Assembly: GCA_964526505.1 (NCBI GenBank) | Contig: CAZGJC010000027.1 | Coordinates: forward strand, 1-22,942 | Length of the DNA: 22,942 nucleotides | Source of the DNA: SVTX01 sp964526505 | GTDB lineage: Bacteria > Bacillota > Clostridia > Oscillospirales > CAG-272 | Reading direction: 5' to 3' | In this document: one piece after another, positions 22,849 to 22,942 of the stretch | Numbering within the stretch: position 1 is the first letter of the stretch | How the letters are laid out: every line of letters starts with the position of its first letter | Notes under the pieces: generated by a model | What the model was told of the DNA's origin: nothing | Databases searched by the model: none | What the model saw: only the letters and a program-made list of their open reading frames with translations | Position numbers and translations under genes: made by a program

Positions 22849-22857
22849 TGATATAAT
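22849..22857 (+). promoter_or_regulatory. Possible extended -10 promoter, rightward
   Basis: TGATATAAT with no good -35. It resembles the invertible-segment promoter around its -10 (TTTTGC[A/G]GTGATATAATG). No gene follows it within the window. Confidence 0.35.
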
Positions 22858-22901
22858 GTTTACACGCATATTAACGGTCATATATTCTCCCTCTAACGTA
22901 C

Positions 22902-22929
22902 AAAAAAGCACCTGCAATAGCAAGTGCTT
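22902..22929 (-). terminator. Terminator of a leftward gene at the window edge
   Basis: On the minus strand AAGCACTTGC (22920-22929) pairs with GCAGGTGCTT (22906-22915) over 10 bp, with one U.G pair and a 4-nt loop, followed by a T run. Confidence 0.8.
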
Positions 22930-22933
22930 AATT

Positions 22934-22942
22934 TGGCTCCCC
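22934..22942 (-). tRNA. Possible 3' end of a leftward tRNA gene (edge)
   Basis: On the minus strand the visible bases are GGGGAGCCA, ending in an encoded CCA with the terminator only a few bases further. This is how a tRNA gene with encoded CCA would end, but only nine bases are visible and identity cannot be told. Confidence 0.3.

Overview
The window looks like a draft chromosomal scaffold from an uncultured Bacillota (Clostridia-type, probably gut-associated) bacterium. The evidence is the rpmF-yceD, tmcAL, tcdA and DUF5685/J-domain genes, strong Shine-Dalgarno sites, many near-consensus TTGACA-17-TATAAT promoters, U-tract terminators, and a surface protein with Cys/His clusters typical of Clostridia. 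A run of 100 Ns (15108-15207) marks a scaffold gap. Taxonomy is inference.

Left part (1-7375). The 3' end of a large serine recombinase converges on a four-gene leftward operon: a YdjI-type SPFH/zinc-ribbon protein, a small multi-pass membrane protein, and two paralogous zinc-ribbon/TIR-domain membrane proteins. The operon is preceded by a 175-bp segment (6323-6497) bounded by two exact 24-bp copies in inverted orientation. The segment carries a full-consensus promoter that now points AWAY from the operon. A tyrosine recombinase gene with all catalytic residues starts 14 bp beyond the outer repeat. I read this as an invertible promoter switch (inverton) that makes a TIR-SPFH membrane system phase-variable, here captured in the OFF orientation. 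This is the most interesting part of the window.

Middle part (7411-13839). Mostly housekeeping genes: tcdA (tRNA t6A cyclisation) divergent from a Nudix ADP-ribose pyrophosphatase; a leftward run of DUF5685, J-domain and polytopic membrane proteins; yceD-rpmF (L32) with two consensus promoters, divergent from tmcAL (tRNA C34 acetylation); and a small conserved unknown. Nearly every unit has a visible promoter or terminator.

Right part (13840-22942). A repeat-rich intergenic stretch precedes a very large secreted, tail-anchored coiled-coil surface protein (14190-18599) interrupted by the scaffold gap. Upstream of it is a TetR regulator with a palindromic operator in its leader and a nine-G tract between its -35 and -10. 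A palindromic, MITE-like repeat element follows, then an SDR reductase/polysaccharide deacetylase pair, and the L-rhamnose isomerase gene rhaA with its own promoter and terminator. The last bases look like a terminator and the very 3' end of a leftward tRNA gene.
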